From Auanema rhodensis (taxonomy: Eukaryota; Nematoda; Chromadorea; Rhabditida; Rhabditidae): a DNA stretch of 64,000 nucleotides. The notes under the pieces were generated by a model that ran no database searches, was not told where the DNA came from, and saw only the letters and a list, made by a program, of their open reading frames with translations. The position numbers and the translations under genes were made by a program. Shown here in pieces: positions 12,769 through 23,555 of this stretch. The stretch lies in the NCBI GenBank assembly GCA_964057225.1, contig OZ059895.1, positions 8,866,001-8,930,000 of the forward strand, written 5' to 3'. Position 1 is the first letter of the stretch. Each line of letters begins with the position of its first letter.

Positions 12769-13303
12769 ATGGTGAAGGCCACGAGTGTTAAGGACGTAGA
12801 TCAACACGATGTCGTTAAGCACATCGCTCAATTCTTGAAGAAGAGTGGAAAGGTTAAGGTTCCAGAATGGTCCGATCTTGTCAAGTTGGGAGTCAACAGA
12901 GAGCTCGCTCCAGTTGACCCAGACTGGTATTTCATCCGTACTGCTAGCATTGCTCGTCGCCTTTACGTCCGTTCCCCTACTGGTAATTAATTCAGTTAAT
13001 ATTGCCTATATAGCGTTGTTTATAGGTGTTGGAGCCCTCAAGAACGCTTTCGGAGGAGCCAAGAGACGTGGTGTCCGTCCCAACCATTTCTGCAAGGGAT
13101 CCGGAACCGTCATCCGTAAGGCTCTTCAAACTCTTGAATTCCTTAAGTGGGTTGAGAAGGGCCCCGAAGGAAAGGGACGTATCCTCTCCAAGCAGGTAAT
13201 ACTTTAATTTTTGTCTTGTTTTATAAATGTCTTTATTCAGGGAAGAAAAGACCTGGACCGTATTGCTACCGATTTACGCCAGAAGACTCCCGCCGAGTTG
13301 TAA
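12769..13303 (+). CDS. rps-19: 40S ribosomal protein S19
   Basis: A small-subunit ribosomal protein (eS19) needed for 18S rRNA maturation and 40S assembly. Three exons: 12769-12982, 13026-13195 and 13241-13303, with introns of 43 and 45 bp, giving 148 residues, normal for the family. The start is [20 protein letters not shown]. The conserved core [20 protein letters not shown] spans the first exon end, and [14 protein letters not shown] and [16 protein letters not shown] follow. I chose the ATG at 12769, not the upstream in-frame ATG at 12754, because MVKATSV is the conserved N-terminus and an acceptor-like TTTAAAG precedes it. Codons are more GC-rich and CC/GC-ending than in the neighbours, as expected for a highly expressed gene. 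It converges with TM2D3, 91 bp away. Confidence 0.98.
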
Positions 13304-13393
13304 TTGTTTTGTTGGTTGATGGTTTCATAAAATCGTTATCAAAATTTAAATTTTTTATTATTTTGCAATATAATAACCCATATTCGAGATCAT

Positions 13394-14174
13394 TTACATA
13401 TACATTGAACCATCTGCTGGTCTTATATATCCGGTAGCTATAAGAATGATGTCTAATATTGTCCATATTCCAAGGCCGCCGAATGAAAACAGTTTTCCGA
13501 TTGCTGATTTCCAAAGACCTAGGTAGAATCTATCAGCCCCAAATCCTCCTGAAGATAATGTTTTGTTAGTAATTGCGATGTAAAATTACCAAGGGTGATT
13601 GAATACAGCATCGCTTTAGTCCAACTGAAACCTGAAGACCAATTGCATCTAAATATTATAGGTCACTCTTGTCAAATCCCGAAACGCACCGCACTCTCTT
13701 TGAAAACATTCTATTCCCCTTGCACATGACTCCATCGTTTACCTTTAGAAACGAAAGTAGGGCTACTTTCATATTAGCTTACCTCGCAAGTTGTTTTCAC
13801 TAACCCAGTTCTTGTTGTAGAACAGTTTGTCACGGGGATACAGTTATACAGGGAAGAATCCAATTGCCAGCAGTAACTGCGCTCAGAATATTTCATAACA
13901 GTAATATTAGTTTTTCTTACCTACAATACGCTTCCTTTTGTACGGATTCTACAGTTTCACACTGTGACACGCATTTTATTGTGAGTTTCTCGCCTAATTT
14001 ACAGTCATTAGGATATTCGCACTTTAAGCATTCAGCGCTGTGACAATGATCGTTTTTGCATCTAAACCTTGTAATTAAGATATATTTAGGTATATGAACA
14101 AACTCTCTTGAAACAAATGGTTGAATATGATAACTAGTTGTGATCAAGCTCAATAATAGTAAAATCCCCAGCAT
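13394..14174 (-). CDS. TM2D3: TM2 domain-containing protein 3 (almondex orthologue)
   Basis: A membrane protein of the TM2D family; the fly protein almondex acts in Notch signalling. The start is ATG at 14174 (MLGILLLLSLITTSYH, a clear signal peptide). An in-frame ATG 15 bases upstream lies before the acceptor TTTCAATTTAG and would be removed by trans-splicing. A Cys-rich lumenal region follows: CHSAECLKCEYPNDC, CVSQC, YCWQLDSSLYNC, and TCE/VNDGVMCKGNRMFSKRV. The TM2 domain then reads TLGGFGADRFYLGLWKSAIG and KLFSFGGLGIWTILDIILIA, and the protein ends PADGSMYM, matching the TM2D3 C-terminus (PADGSLYI). The DRF motif of TM2 is present. Introns are about 40-50 bp. It is the last gene of the probable operon with ELP1 and the MAP2K5-like kinase. 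Confidence 0.94.
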
Positions 14175-14307
14175 CCTAAATTGAAACATTCCAAAAAATC
14201 AAAATTTGTTTAAATATTGTATGATCTTTAACAAGGTGAATATTACATATAAACAAACAGTAAACTTATATTCAAAAACCAACAACTTGTTCAACAATAA
14301 TAATAAA

Positions 14308-17300
14308 TCATAACAAAAACGGATGTGTGTATGAACTTTCTTCAACTAGCTCAGGGGCTACCATTTCGGGCTCTAAATGCGTTTCAGAGACATGAAATTA
14401 AAAAAAAGAAAATACCGATTATGATGTTGTTGGGCATACCTCCTTCTGCTGGGAAAGTAAATACGTTATCCACCGAATACTGTGATTATTTTATTAAAAT
14501 TAGAAAAAAATAACTAACATACCAATGCAAATACTGGTCCACTAAGATGTTTTGGTTCTAATTTGTTAGGCCAAATATGATGTTTCTCACCATGAAGAAT
14601 TGCTCGGAAAATTGAGAATTTCTTCTGTAGTTCTTTCCCTTTCAATAATTGCAGAAAACGGAAATGACAAGCTGATAGAGATTTTATTAACACTGAAAAA
14701 ATTTATTAAAAAACATAATATTAATGAAAAACCTGAAGTATCATTAAACCATTTATAGTTTTGTTTAAGCACTAACAAAAGAGCAGAATCTTCATATTCG
14801 CCCCCTTCTTTCAAAGATTGCTTTTTACGATCAATCTAAAATATCAAATGAATTACTCAAACTAAATGTGCAGAGTACCTGTTTTCTTTTTCTGATTGTG
14901 GCTGTGGTGCTTGCACGGCTACTAGATGTTTTGCCTGTTCTTCTGCTGATCATGGATAAAGTTGATGCGGCCTCTGAGAAAGCATCACAATCCTGAAGAT
15001 TTCTGTTTTTAATTTAATTCAAGAAAATATATAAACCTCTAAATCTCTTCCGGTTTCAATGCCATCCTTTAGATTTTCCAATAGTTTTTCCTTATTGAAT
15101 CGAACTACTTCTAATCTTTTGATATATCTGAAGATCTTTACTATTTCTTTTGTTTTAATAAAAACACAAACTTCAACACATCTGACTGCCGAATATCAAT
15201 TTCTTCTAGAATTTGTTGAGTTTTAAGCAATGATTGTTCTTGCACAAAACCAAGTACTAGAGCATATTTGTAAAACATCAAATAATAAAATAAAATACCA
15301 TCTACTTGACTTTCATAATTTGATGCAGCCTCCCAATCACCCGCTGATATAAGCATATTGACAGTTTCTCTATCATTACCCTTTGAATTTTACTGATATT
15401 AATATAATCTAAGAAAGTTTTACCAGGCTCGCATATATGTGAGCAGCATTTCTAAATTCAGACTTTAATTTCATTTGCAGCGCTATTTTCAAATAGAGTT
15501 TTTGTTTTTCTTCATCAGAAACTACACTTTTCTCACATAATCTTTGAAGTGCATTAAAGTCACGAGAGTTTACACAACAGTTAACAGCCTTTAAAAAACC
15601 ATTTTAAGAATAATAGTACTGTTTCTTTTTCTTACCTTTTCGTAATCAGCAGCTTTTTCATACAATATCATAGCTTCAGTCCAATTTCCTTTACTTTCCA
15701 AGTATGCTGCACACAAATGTGCCACATCCTATATATATATAATCATTTGAATATCTATAAATTAAAAAAACTTTAAATCTCTCGTTATTAACATATATTT
15801 GGAGAGCATCTGAATGTAAGCATTTATTTTTGATCAACTCCGTCGCTTCGTCAAAACGATCGTTAAGCTAAAACAAAGTATATAAATCCAAATTTTTTTT
15901 GAAAAACCTTAGATAAATTCCATAAAGCCGATTTCCAATCTTCTCGAAGAATATCAATGCGATATCTCTTATATTCTTCAGGATGTGTCTGATTATAATA
16001 AAAATATACATGAAATATGAAAAAACAAACCTTCCGTAATTCGTTTAATATTGGTAGATATTCTTTAGGATCACGATTAGAGGCTTCAGCAACTTGAACA
16101 GTGAGTGAAAGATCATACGTTGCCAGCGCTGCGTTGAACATTGCTTTATCGTTTACAAAGAATGATATATGATGAAGCCATTTCCGTGAATAAGAATCTT
16201 TTTCAGAAGTAGGCACTGCAAATAAAATGAATTGAAAAATATTGAAAAATAGAAAATTCTTGATCCACTCACTTTCATCAGTGTGTTGTTTCACATATTT
16301 TAAAGCTTCTTCAGTTTTCGGTGGACTGTTTTTAAGCAGAGCGGATAATAAAACTGTGAACATCTCAATTCGTTTTTCTGTTGGAATTTCATCAAGAACG
16401 TGCGAGCACAGTTTTTCCGTTATAAATTGTATCTATCACAAAATAAAATACAATATCAACATAAAATGATAATTAGGTTACCTTATTGGAAAGAACAGGA
16501 AGTTTGCAAAATTCGTTACGTTCAGAAGTCAAGCTGGCAATGAACAAATTTACCAAATCAGGATTGCTCCCAATTAGCAATTTATTAATATTCAATGAGA
16601 AAACCTAAAATACAATACATTTATTTAGTCAAACTATAAATATATCGTACCTCAGGATTATGATCACAAAGAAGGTTCATATCTATGCGATGCTTTTTCA
16701 TTATTTTTAAAGCCTCTACATATTTCAGATCGTCGATTAATTGACGAAGAAGTTCCACAACAAACCTAAAAAATATTAATTAATTAATCATAAATAATAA
16801 CCAAAGCTAACAATCGAGGATGAATTGTTTCCAGATTTCCTCTAGGCATCTGCATAGTGACTGCAGTGCCGTCCCTGGACACATCCACCAATCTACTACC
16901 AATTTCAACACCACGAGCTAAATTTTTCATGATACAACAAAAATATCACAAATGTTACCTTCTGATAAAGATACCCATTCATCGACACTGTTGATCATCA
17001 ATTTGTTTTGGAGAGTTATATATATACAGAAACCCTTATAGGTGATAAAAGAACTGACAGAATCAGCGACTTGTTTTCCATTTTTATATAATTCGTTGGA
17101 AGCAACTAATGTGAAAATGTTACCCTGAAATAAGAAAATGAATTAAATACTACTGAAAAAGAATCATGCCTTTGCGAATGCATTAAAATAACTTGTGGAA
17201 GTTACAACATCAAATAATCGATGTGAGGCATAGTTTTCAATTTTTTCAAAGTGTCCATTCTCTGTTTGGATATAAATATGCTCATCGGTGTATCCTAGCC

Positions 17301-20300
17301 AAACTATTTTTGATTTCGATTCACTTAAGTTTAAATAACACATCAATACAGAGTATATGTATATATATGTTACCTCAATACAATATGCACTTCACCTGTT
17401 TCCAAACTGATTTCCACTACTTGAACACCGTTGATGACACCAAGCAACTTATTCTCTTGCGAATAGCATAAAAGAGAAAGAGATTTTAAATTCTCTAACT
17501 GCAAGATGAATTTCTTTGAAGCATCTCTGATTTGAGATAGCTGATCTATAAGTAATCAATAAATATCAATTTAACTTTTATGCTAATTAGTTAGTTTCGA
17601 AAAAAGTCTTTTTCCACTTTCGCAATGTATATCGAAGCTTCTGATTTTCGTTAAAATTATCAGAAACTGGTATGTAACTGTTGAGAGTTATCAGCGTGAG
17701 AACGTAGCCTGAGGTCTTAAAAGTACAGCAAGAAGAGATCAAAAGACTTGGCGCCTTTTCTAGTAGTCTGGTGTCAGTTGAATTATGAAACTAGAAGACG
17801 CCGCATCAAAACAAAACAAATGCTTATTTTGTCTCTACCAGTAGCAATTTATAATATTATATCTTAACAGTCTGCAACTTGTTCAGATATTTTTGTTTTA
17901 TGAAAAAGAATTAATTTTTTCTATTAAATTTGGTTTTCAGATGTTTCGATGTCTAGGACAGCAGCGAAAGAAGAGTAAGAGGTAAGAATAGCACAAAATG
18001 GATATTATTAATTAATTCGATCATTTAGGGAGAGTATTGCTGAAAATGAAGAAGCTTATTATTCTTCGCTGCGGGTGAAAATCATACGATTTTAATATTT
18101 AAAACTTTGATATTTACAGACACCTGCCCAGAAAAAGTTAAAGAGAAGTATTGCTTATTCTAATCTTAGGAAACGGATTAACGAGTCTCCTCGTGCTGAT
18201 GTAGGAGGCTGTGATATGAAATTCGAATAACAGCATTTTATTTCAGAAGACTTATTGTGAAGAAGAAACGCTGCTTTTATCCCCAGAAAGAGATGTAAGA
18301 TCATTTGAGTAGTAACTCGGTATTAACGTTATAATTAGATTGAAGTCCCAAGAAGAGCTGCTTGTAGTCCTACATATGATACAATCTCAGAAGTAGCAGT
18401 ACCGTTTGAACAACTGCATTTAGACGATATTTATTCAAAAGTATCAGGGAGTGCGGATAAATCTAATATAGTAGCAAGATTTATTATGTTATGAAATATA
18501 AGAAATTGTCTAGGTTAACTCTGACTACGAAATTCCTCGAAGAGCTAATGTTAAACATTCACTCACGGAAGGCAGGTGTGTTACTTCAGAGGTATGTGTG
18601 AAAGTATTTATTAGTATAAAAGTTTATCATAGCAGAGTCTCCCTGACTGTATATATAGTTTCGATTTGCAACCAGAACTCTCAGAAGTTAAACCTAAGCG
18701 CATGTATATTAAGAAATCAGAAATGCCACGAAGAGTATGTAACGAAATTGCTAGCGAAAATGTTTTTATCCTTTTTCAGCATAATAATTTTTCTACTCTA
18801 TCTGCTCAAGCAAATACTAAATTTGATAGAAAGAAAAGGTTACCAGCTTTTCGAAAAAAGAATATAAGTTCAGATGATTCCATCTTGCATATGAGGAAAT
18901 GTCAAGGAATTAATTGGCGCAGAGCCACAGTAAAAATGAGCAATGAGGTTATTGTTTAGAAATTTTTGTTAATGATGTTTTGAAAAAATATTGCCACGCA
19001 TGATCGTTGTTACGATAGAAGTTTGTTTTCTGTGAAGTAAGCTTATTTGAGCTATTAGAAATTTGTACATTTTGTTGAATGTTGAGAAGTAATAAATATT
19101 AACCCACGTGTCTCCATCCTCAAATCATTATATATCACAGTAACTCTATCTTGACTAGAGGTGAATGCCAACGGAGATCCTTCCATGGGAAGTGAGAATT
19201 GGCACATTGGAGGGGGTATAGGATGCTTAGCTAAGTCGGTAACACGGATTTCTCCTGTATGTTAAGCTTTATACGCCAAAATTTGGTTTTTATAGCTGTA
19301 CCTGTGGCAATCACGACTGCCATGGAATTAACCACACTGTATTCATGCTCAAATGAGAACTTGAAGAACCCACCGTCAGCCGTTGCGAAAAAGAGTACTC
19401 TGCCCTAAATAGATACTTGGAAACATAATCAAATAATTTCATTTTACTGATTCTGAGCTCCAATTCCAATCAGAAACACCTCCTTTAACCACGTATGACC
19501 ATTTGAGATTCCATTCATAGTTTGAAACGCACCACGCCTCAACTGAACTTCTTTGAGTAAATGATAAAACATGTTTTTAAAACTGACTTATATCTTTGTC
19601 ATTTTCTCGATAAATTATAGCAAGAATTGATGCCTCTGAATTCCATTTCATACCAATACAAGGAGCAAAACCATTGCAAGGGAATTTGTAGGTGTGTCTA
19701 AGCTCTCCGTTCTTCTCAAAGAACATGATCTCGCGAAAATTTTCTTCAAAAAGAGTAAGTATGAATAAATAACAAATATATATATATATATATACCATTG
19801 ATGGGAGCAAAAGTTGCGATGTAGTTACCAGTTGGTCGAACAGCAATGCATTCTTCTAAGGGTTTTTCATTCTTTAGTCTTGAAGCTAATTGTCCTTCGC
19901 TATCAAAAACCTAAACTATCATTTTTTCAAACGATAAATTCGGGAAACATACTAGGACAGAACGAATATTGCTTGTAGTATTAAAAACTGATACAAAAAC
20001 GCATTGATCATCCGCTCTCCAAACAATATAGGTCTTCTTAGTGTCCTCCACTAATTTAACAGGAGCAAGTTCATTATTTTTTCTTGCAGAAAGCTATTAT
20101 AAAATTATAGAGATGGCACAACGACATTTCTCTTATACCTTTCCCGCACTTCCTTGAAATTGAGTTTCCTTTGAACCCCAGCCTACCGTAACAAGCTCGT
20201 CTCTTCCAATCTCCTCGGTTAATAAATTTCTGTAAGAAAAATATAAATAAGAATAGGAAAATCTACTTACGATTCCGCAGTATTCATAAAGTCGCGGTCA

Positions 20301-20810
20301 TATAATAATAGAGTTTGGCCATCAGAAACAGCCAAATATGTTAAGGACGTGCTCCAAGAAGCCGCACTACATTCTATACCTACGAAAGCAACTTCTTCCA
20401 ACTAAAATCAATTTATATTTCAATTATAAAACACTAGTTCTTACTTTTTTCTCGAAAACATTAATAATGATGATGGATCCCGTGGATAATACGGCGCACA
20501 ATTCATTTGAATCAAACAAAAATTGAAAATCAATTAAAGTATTACCACTCCTCTCGACTTCCCAATCAACAATATTAATAACCTAAGAATTATATGCTCA
20601 AGAAAACGATTATCACAAAAACCTCTTGTGTTGTTAAATCAAAAGAAAAAACAGATTGTTTCGTTGCAATATACACAAGGGAGTTTGTGCAATCTTCTTG
20701 AAAACGTTCACACTCTAAATAAACAGACAATATTCAAATTCAAGGTCCAGCCTACCGCCAAAAATTTGATCATCAAATGTACTTGCTTGTCTAAGAATAA
20801 TATTTCTCAT
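14308..20810 (-). CDS. elpc-1: Elongator complex protein 1 (ELP1/IKAP)
   Basis: The scaffold subunit of Elongator, which modifies wobble uridines in tRNA. The start is ATG at 20810 (MRNIILRQASTF, compare human MRNLKLFRTLEF), three bases after the acceptor TTTCTATTTAG. The N-terminal WD40 blades run over 17.2-20.8 kb, with landmarks EIMFFEKNGELRHTYKFP near 19700 and IPPPMCQFSLPMEG near 19200. The C-terminal helical/TPR half runs over 14.3-16.9 kb: DPKEYLPILNELRK near 16050, DWEAASNYESQVD near 15320, and KKQSLKEGGEYEDSALL near 14800, which matches the human HSLKEGSPLEDLALL. It ends EESSYTHPFLL at 14308. One unusually long intron (17760-19107, 1,348 bp) contains a plus-strand gene; the flanking exons splice in phase as MET/QKAPSLL. 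Other introns are about 45 bp. It is the middle gene of the probable operon. Confidence 0.94.
17941..18959 (+). CDS. unrecognised gene nested in an ELP1 intron, opposite strand
   Basis: It starts MFRCLGQQRKKSKR at 17941, directly after TTTGGTTTTCAG, an ideal trans-splice acceptor. At least seven exons with 40-60 bp introns can be joined: ESIAENEEAYYSSLR, TPAQKKLKRSIAYSNLRKR, KTYCEEETLLLSPERD, IEVPRRAACSPTYD, DYEIPRRANVKHSL, and a long last exon ending at the TAG at 18957-18959 (MSNEVIV). The protein is about 240 residues, basic, Ser-rich and without a membrane segment. A short motif recurs: [IY]E[VI]PRRA near 18343 and near 18525, and PRRV near 18728. I know no family with it; a small nuclear or chromatin-associated protein would fit the composition, but this is speculation. 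It lies entirely within ELP1 intron 17760-19107. Confidence 0.65.
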
Positions 20811-20907
20811 ATTACTAAATAGAAATAATTAAACACCTTTAAAAGACGGTTTAAGGTATCCACAGGTGATCCTACATATAAGTCAAGAAGATTTACATTA
20901 AGTTTAT

Positions 20908-22376
20908 TTATTTTTTAAATTTATTAAAATAATCATGCAACATATCACGATCAATATGTGTTATGTTCCCCAGATATTCGCACATTTCTATTTCTTTTTG
21001 ATTCCATCTCGAACATGGATCAATTGAAACACTGGAAGCTCATGATGCAATTAGATAACAAAATTTAAATATTACCAATTTTGAATCAAATAAGATAGTG
21101 CTGACTCGAAAGCTAACTTTGGTTTGAACATTGTTCCATTCATAGATAGGGATCGAAACACACTATAGGATGTGCAAGTACCCATTAAATCTTCCAATGG
21201 AAACTTTTCAGAAACCATTTCCCAAATCGTTAAACCAAAGCTCCATATATCAGATTCAACTCTATAATATTTTTGTGGTCATAATAATAAGCAAATTATC
21301 CCACTTGTAAATACCACCATTGAGCCTTTCTGGAGCCATATAAGCCTTGGTGCCAACAAACGTTCGGGCGACAGAATGTTCAACATGTTTGGATACACCA
21401 AAATCAGAAATTTTGATGTATCCTGCCGAATTAACAAGAATATTAGCAGGCTTCATATCTATGAAATAATAATAACTCTCATTTAAAGATGATTAAAACC
21501 TCTATGCATGATATTATTATTCCATAAATGGGAAAGTCCTGAAAAGACACATTTGCTTACGTGTTGATGAACATCGAGAGGCAATGGTACTAAATATATC
21601 AAAATAAGAACAAATTTATAAAAATGATATTACGATAGGCTTTTATCGAACCCAGATCCATATATTCGAAGCAAATCATTAGCATGTTCACGTCCATCAA
21701 GGCTCCTATTAGTTGAACTATGTAATCGCAAGGCATGCACTAATAAAATAAAATAAAATTATTGCATATTTAATTCAAGTAACCAAATTACCTTTTTCAG
21801 AACTGAAATTTCTCGTAGTACAAGCTTTTTCTCATCATGATGCTCAGATAATTCAACACTTTTGACAGCTAATATCTTATCAGAGGGTAGATGTAGAGAC
21901 CTTAGATTTATAAACTCAAAAATAAAGCTTGTACATTTAACAAACTTATATACGGTTCCAAATTGCCCATTGTTAATAAATTCTATTTTCTGCAGATCTT
22001 GTGGTAATATAACAGGTATAGAAACATCTTCTTCATCCTTTTTCACTGAAGAAGAAATGCTATATGTTTCCGCGAAAACCTAGTCAAACCCAGCCAAATG
22101 GTATTCAGAGTATCATTTTGTAATGTATCAATAAACAATGATAAATCTTCATCACTCCGAACAGAAATACGATCTTTGTCCTCATCACAATCTAAAATTA
22201 TTGCAAATTATATAAAGGGAATACATTCGCCTTCCTAACTAACACTCAAAATAAGAAAAATTTCCAAAATCGCGAACCAATTCAGCGTGCAATGTGTCAA
22301 AAAAACGTAGCGTAATATAAGATATTTCTATATGCTTACACTCTTCCCCGAAATTCACCTCAAAGGAATAATTCAT
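20908..22376 (-). CDS. MAP kinase kinase with N-terminal PB1 domain (MAP2K5/MEK5-like)
   Basis: A dual-specificity MAP kinase kinase. The start is ATG at 22376 ([12 protein letters not shown]), after the acceptor TATTCATTTAG. Residues of about 1-90 form a PB1 domain whose acidic OPCA motif, [18 protein letters not shown] (exon junction near 22200), closely matches human MEK5 (FEYEDEDGDRITVRSDEE). The kinase domain follows: glycine loop [10 protein letters not shown] (first Gly replaced by Asn), [10 protein letters not shown] with the ATP-binding Lys, [45 protein letters not shown] with the S/T activation-loop pair, [10 protein letters not shown], and SDIWSFGL. In mammals MEK5 PB1 binds MEKK2/3 and the kinase activates ERK5. 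The C-terminus after subdomain XI is short (...[11 protein letters not shown]). It is the first gene of the probable operon; its stop lies about 98 bp before the ELP1 start, with AATAAA overlapping the stop. Confidence 0.88.
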
Positions 22377-22612
22377 AATTACTAAATGAATACTAGGTCA
22401 CAAGGTGCGATATAAAAGTTCCAGTGGTCTCCAAGGACAAACACAAAATTACAAGAGGTGTCGTACGTGCCGAAACTTTGCCCATTTTCTGTTTCTGTCT
22501 CTGCGTACATTGATTAGATAAGGCATAAGTATAACATTTCTACTTTCTTTTTTTAGTTTAATATCAGCTACGACGTTTCTATAAATTGAGATAAATTTTC
22601 ATTCCAGCAAAG

Positions 22613-23116
22613 ATGGCATCCAAAATCCGTAGTGCAGTTTCTGTTGGACTGTTAGCCTACGCTTGTACAAAGACTGAGGTATCTCAAAGATTTTTTTTTA
22701 TTCTAAAAAATCTTTTACAGCCTGATGCAATTTTCTACACACCAGCATTTGCCATACCCGCAATGTTGTCTTTATTTCATTTCCCTACAAGCACAATCTG
22801 GAGGATTTTATCTAGTCTAACTATTATTGGATCCGCGCTTTTTCTTCACTTCTTCGCTTGGACAGTGATTTCCTTGCAATATACGCAAGGTTTGGACAAC
22901 TACGAAGCGAGAAATTTGTTACCGGTAAGTGATCAGACATAAGAAGTTCAAAAAATTTTAATTGAGGTTGCAATTGGTGTTGCATTAATTACAACAACAA
23001 GACTCTCTCAGGATAGTGTTGAAAAACCTGTACATTATATCCGAAGCGGGTTGTTTCATTACATTGTTCTCATAAGTGTTATGATTATTACAAGCTCTCC
23101 CAAACTGTATTTTTAA
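22613..23116 (+). CDS. small multi-pass membrane protein, unrecognised
   Basis: The start is ATG at 22613 (MASKIRSAVSVGLLAYACTK), five bases after the acceptor TTTCATTCCAG. Two introns are proposed: one after KTE near 22679-22720, and one of 42 bp beginning gtaagtgatc near 22925 and ending AATTGAG. Without the second intron the frame meets a TAA at 22940-22942, but the same frame stays open beyond it, to SSPKLYF and the TAA at 23114-23116. Four hydrophobic segments are visible: SVGLLAYA, FAIPAMLSLFHF, LTIIGSALFLHFFAWTVI, and the C-terminal FHYIVLISVMIITS. The family is unknown to me; the ending loosely recalls TMEM267, not enough to call it. The last exon and 3' flank are partly duplicated just downstream. 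Confidence 0.6.
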
Positions 23117-23470
23117 TGTGTAATGTAGTAAAATGATATGTTTATAGTTTTAACCAAAATGAACAGCAGTATCAGAATTTACTTAGATAATTTTCTTGAT
23201 AACCAATCTCAGACAAATAAAGTTCAAAAAACTATAATTGAGGCTGCATTAATTACAACAGAACTCTCTCAGAATAGTTATAAAATCTTTAATATATTCA
23301 AAACGGCTTATTTGATTACACTGTTCTCATAAATTTTTTTTGATTATTAAACGCTCTCCCAAATTGTATTTTCAATGTGTAATGATGTAAGGTGATATAT
23401 TTTATGGTTTTAACCAAAATGAACAACAGTATCAGACTTTACTTAGATAACTTTCTTGATATCCAATCTT
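22933..23470 (+). repeat. diverged tandem duplication of the 3' end of the membrane protein gene
   Basis: Unit 1 is about 22933-23208 and unit 2 about 23209-23470. Both begin TCAGACA, continue with AAGTTCAAAAAA, a shared ATTAATTACAACA stretch, then CTCTCTCAG, GATTATTA, CTCTCCCAAA, TGTATTTT, AATGTGTAATG, and end GTTTTAACCAAAATGAACA plus CAGTATCAGA, ACTTAGATAA, TTTCTTGAT. Unit 2 has small deletions and a changed frame (KVQKTIIEAALITTELSQNS), so it is a decayed copy of the last intron/exon and 3' flank. Confidence 0.8.
23209..23332 (+). pseudogene. pseudo-exon: decayed copy of the membrane protein's last exon
   Basis: This is the exon-derived part of unit 2 of the tandem duplication. A frame reads KVQKTIIEAALITTELSQNS and continues to a TAA at 23330-23332. 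It lacks several codons relative to the parent exon and the conserved hydrophobic end is lost. No start or acceptor supports independent expression. Confidence 0.55.
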
Positions 23471-23555
23471 ATACATCGATTGGGAAGCCAACCAACCAAA
23501 AGTGTAACAAACAAACCAACAATAAGAAAAATTTTGAAAAAAAACAATTTGATGA

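Larger units (their letters stand above)
13394..22376 (-). other. probable three-gene operon: MAP2K5-like, ELP1, TM2D3
   Basis: The three minus-strand genes follow each other with gaps of 97 bp (20811-20907) and 133 bp (14175-14307). Each downstream start codon is preceded within 1-5 bases by a TTTNNATTTAG-type acceptor, and the first gap carries an AATAAA right at the upstream stop. This is the layout of nematode operons resolved by spliced-leader trans-splicing. All other adjacent genes in the left part are on alternating strands, so the run stands out. Confidence 0.65.

Noticed and set aside
14325-14513. Plus-strand frame over the end of ELP1
   Set aside because: Overlaps the last ELP1 exons and intron on the minus strand; no independent signal.
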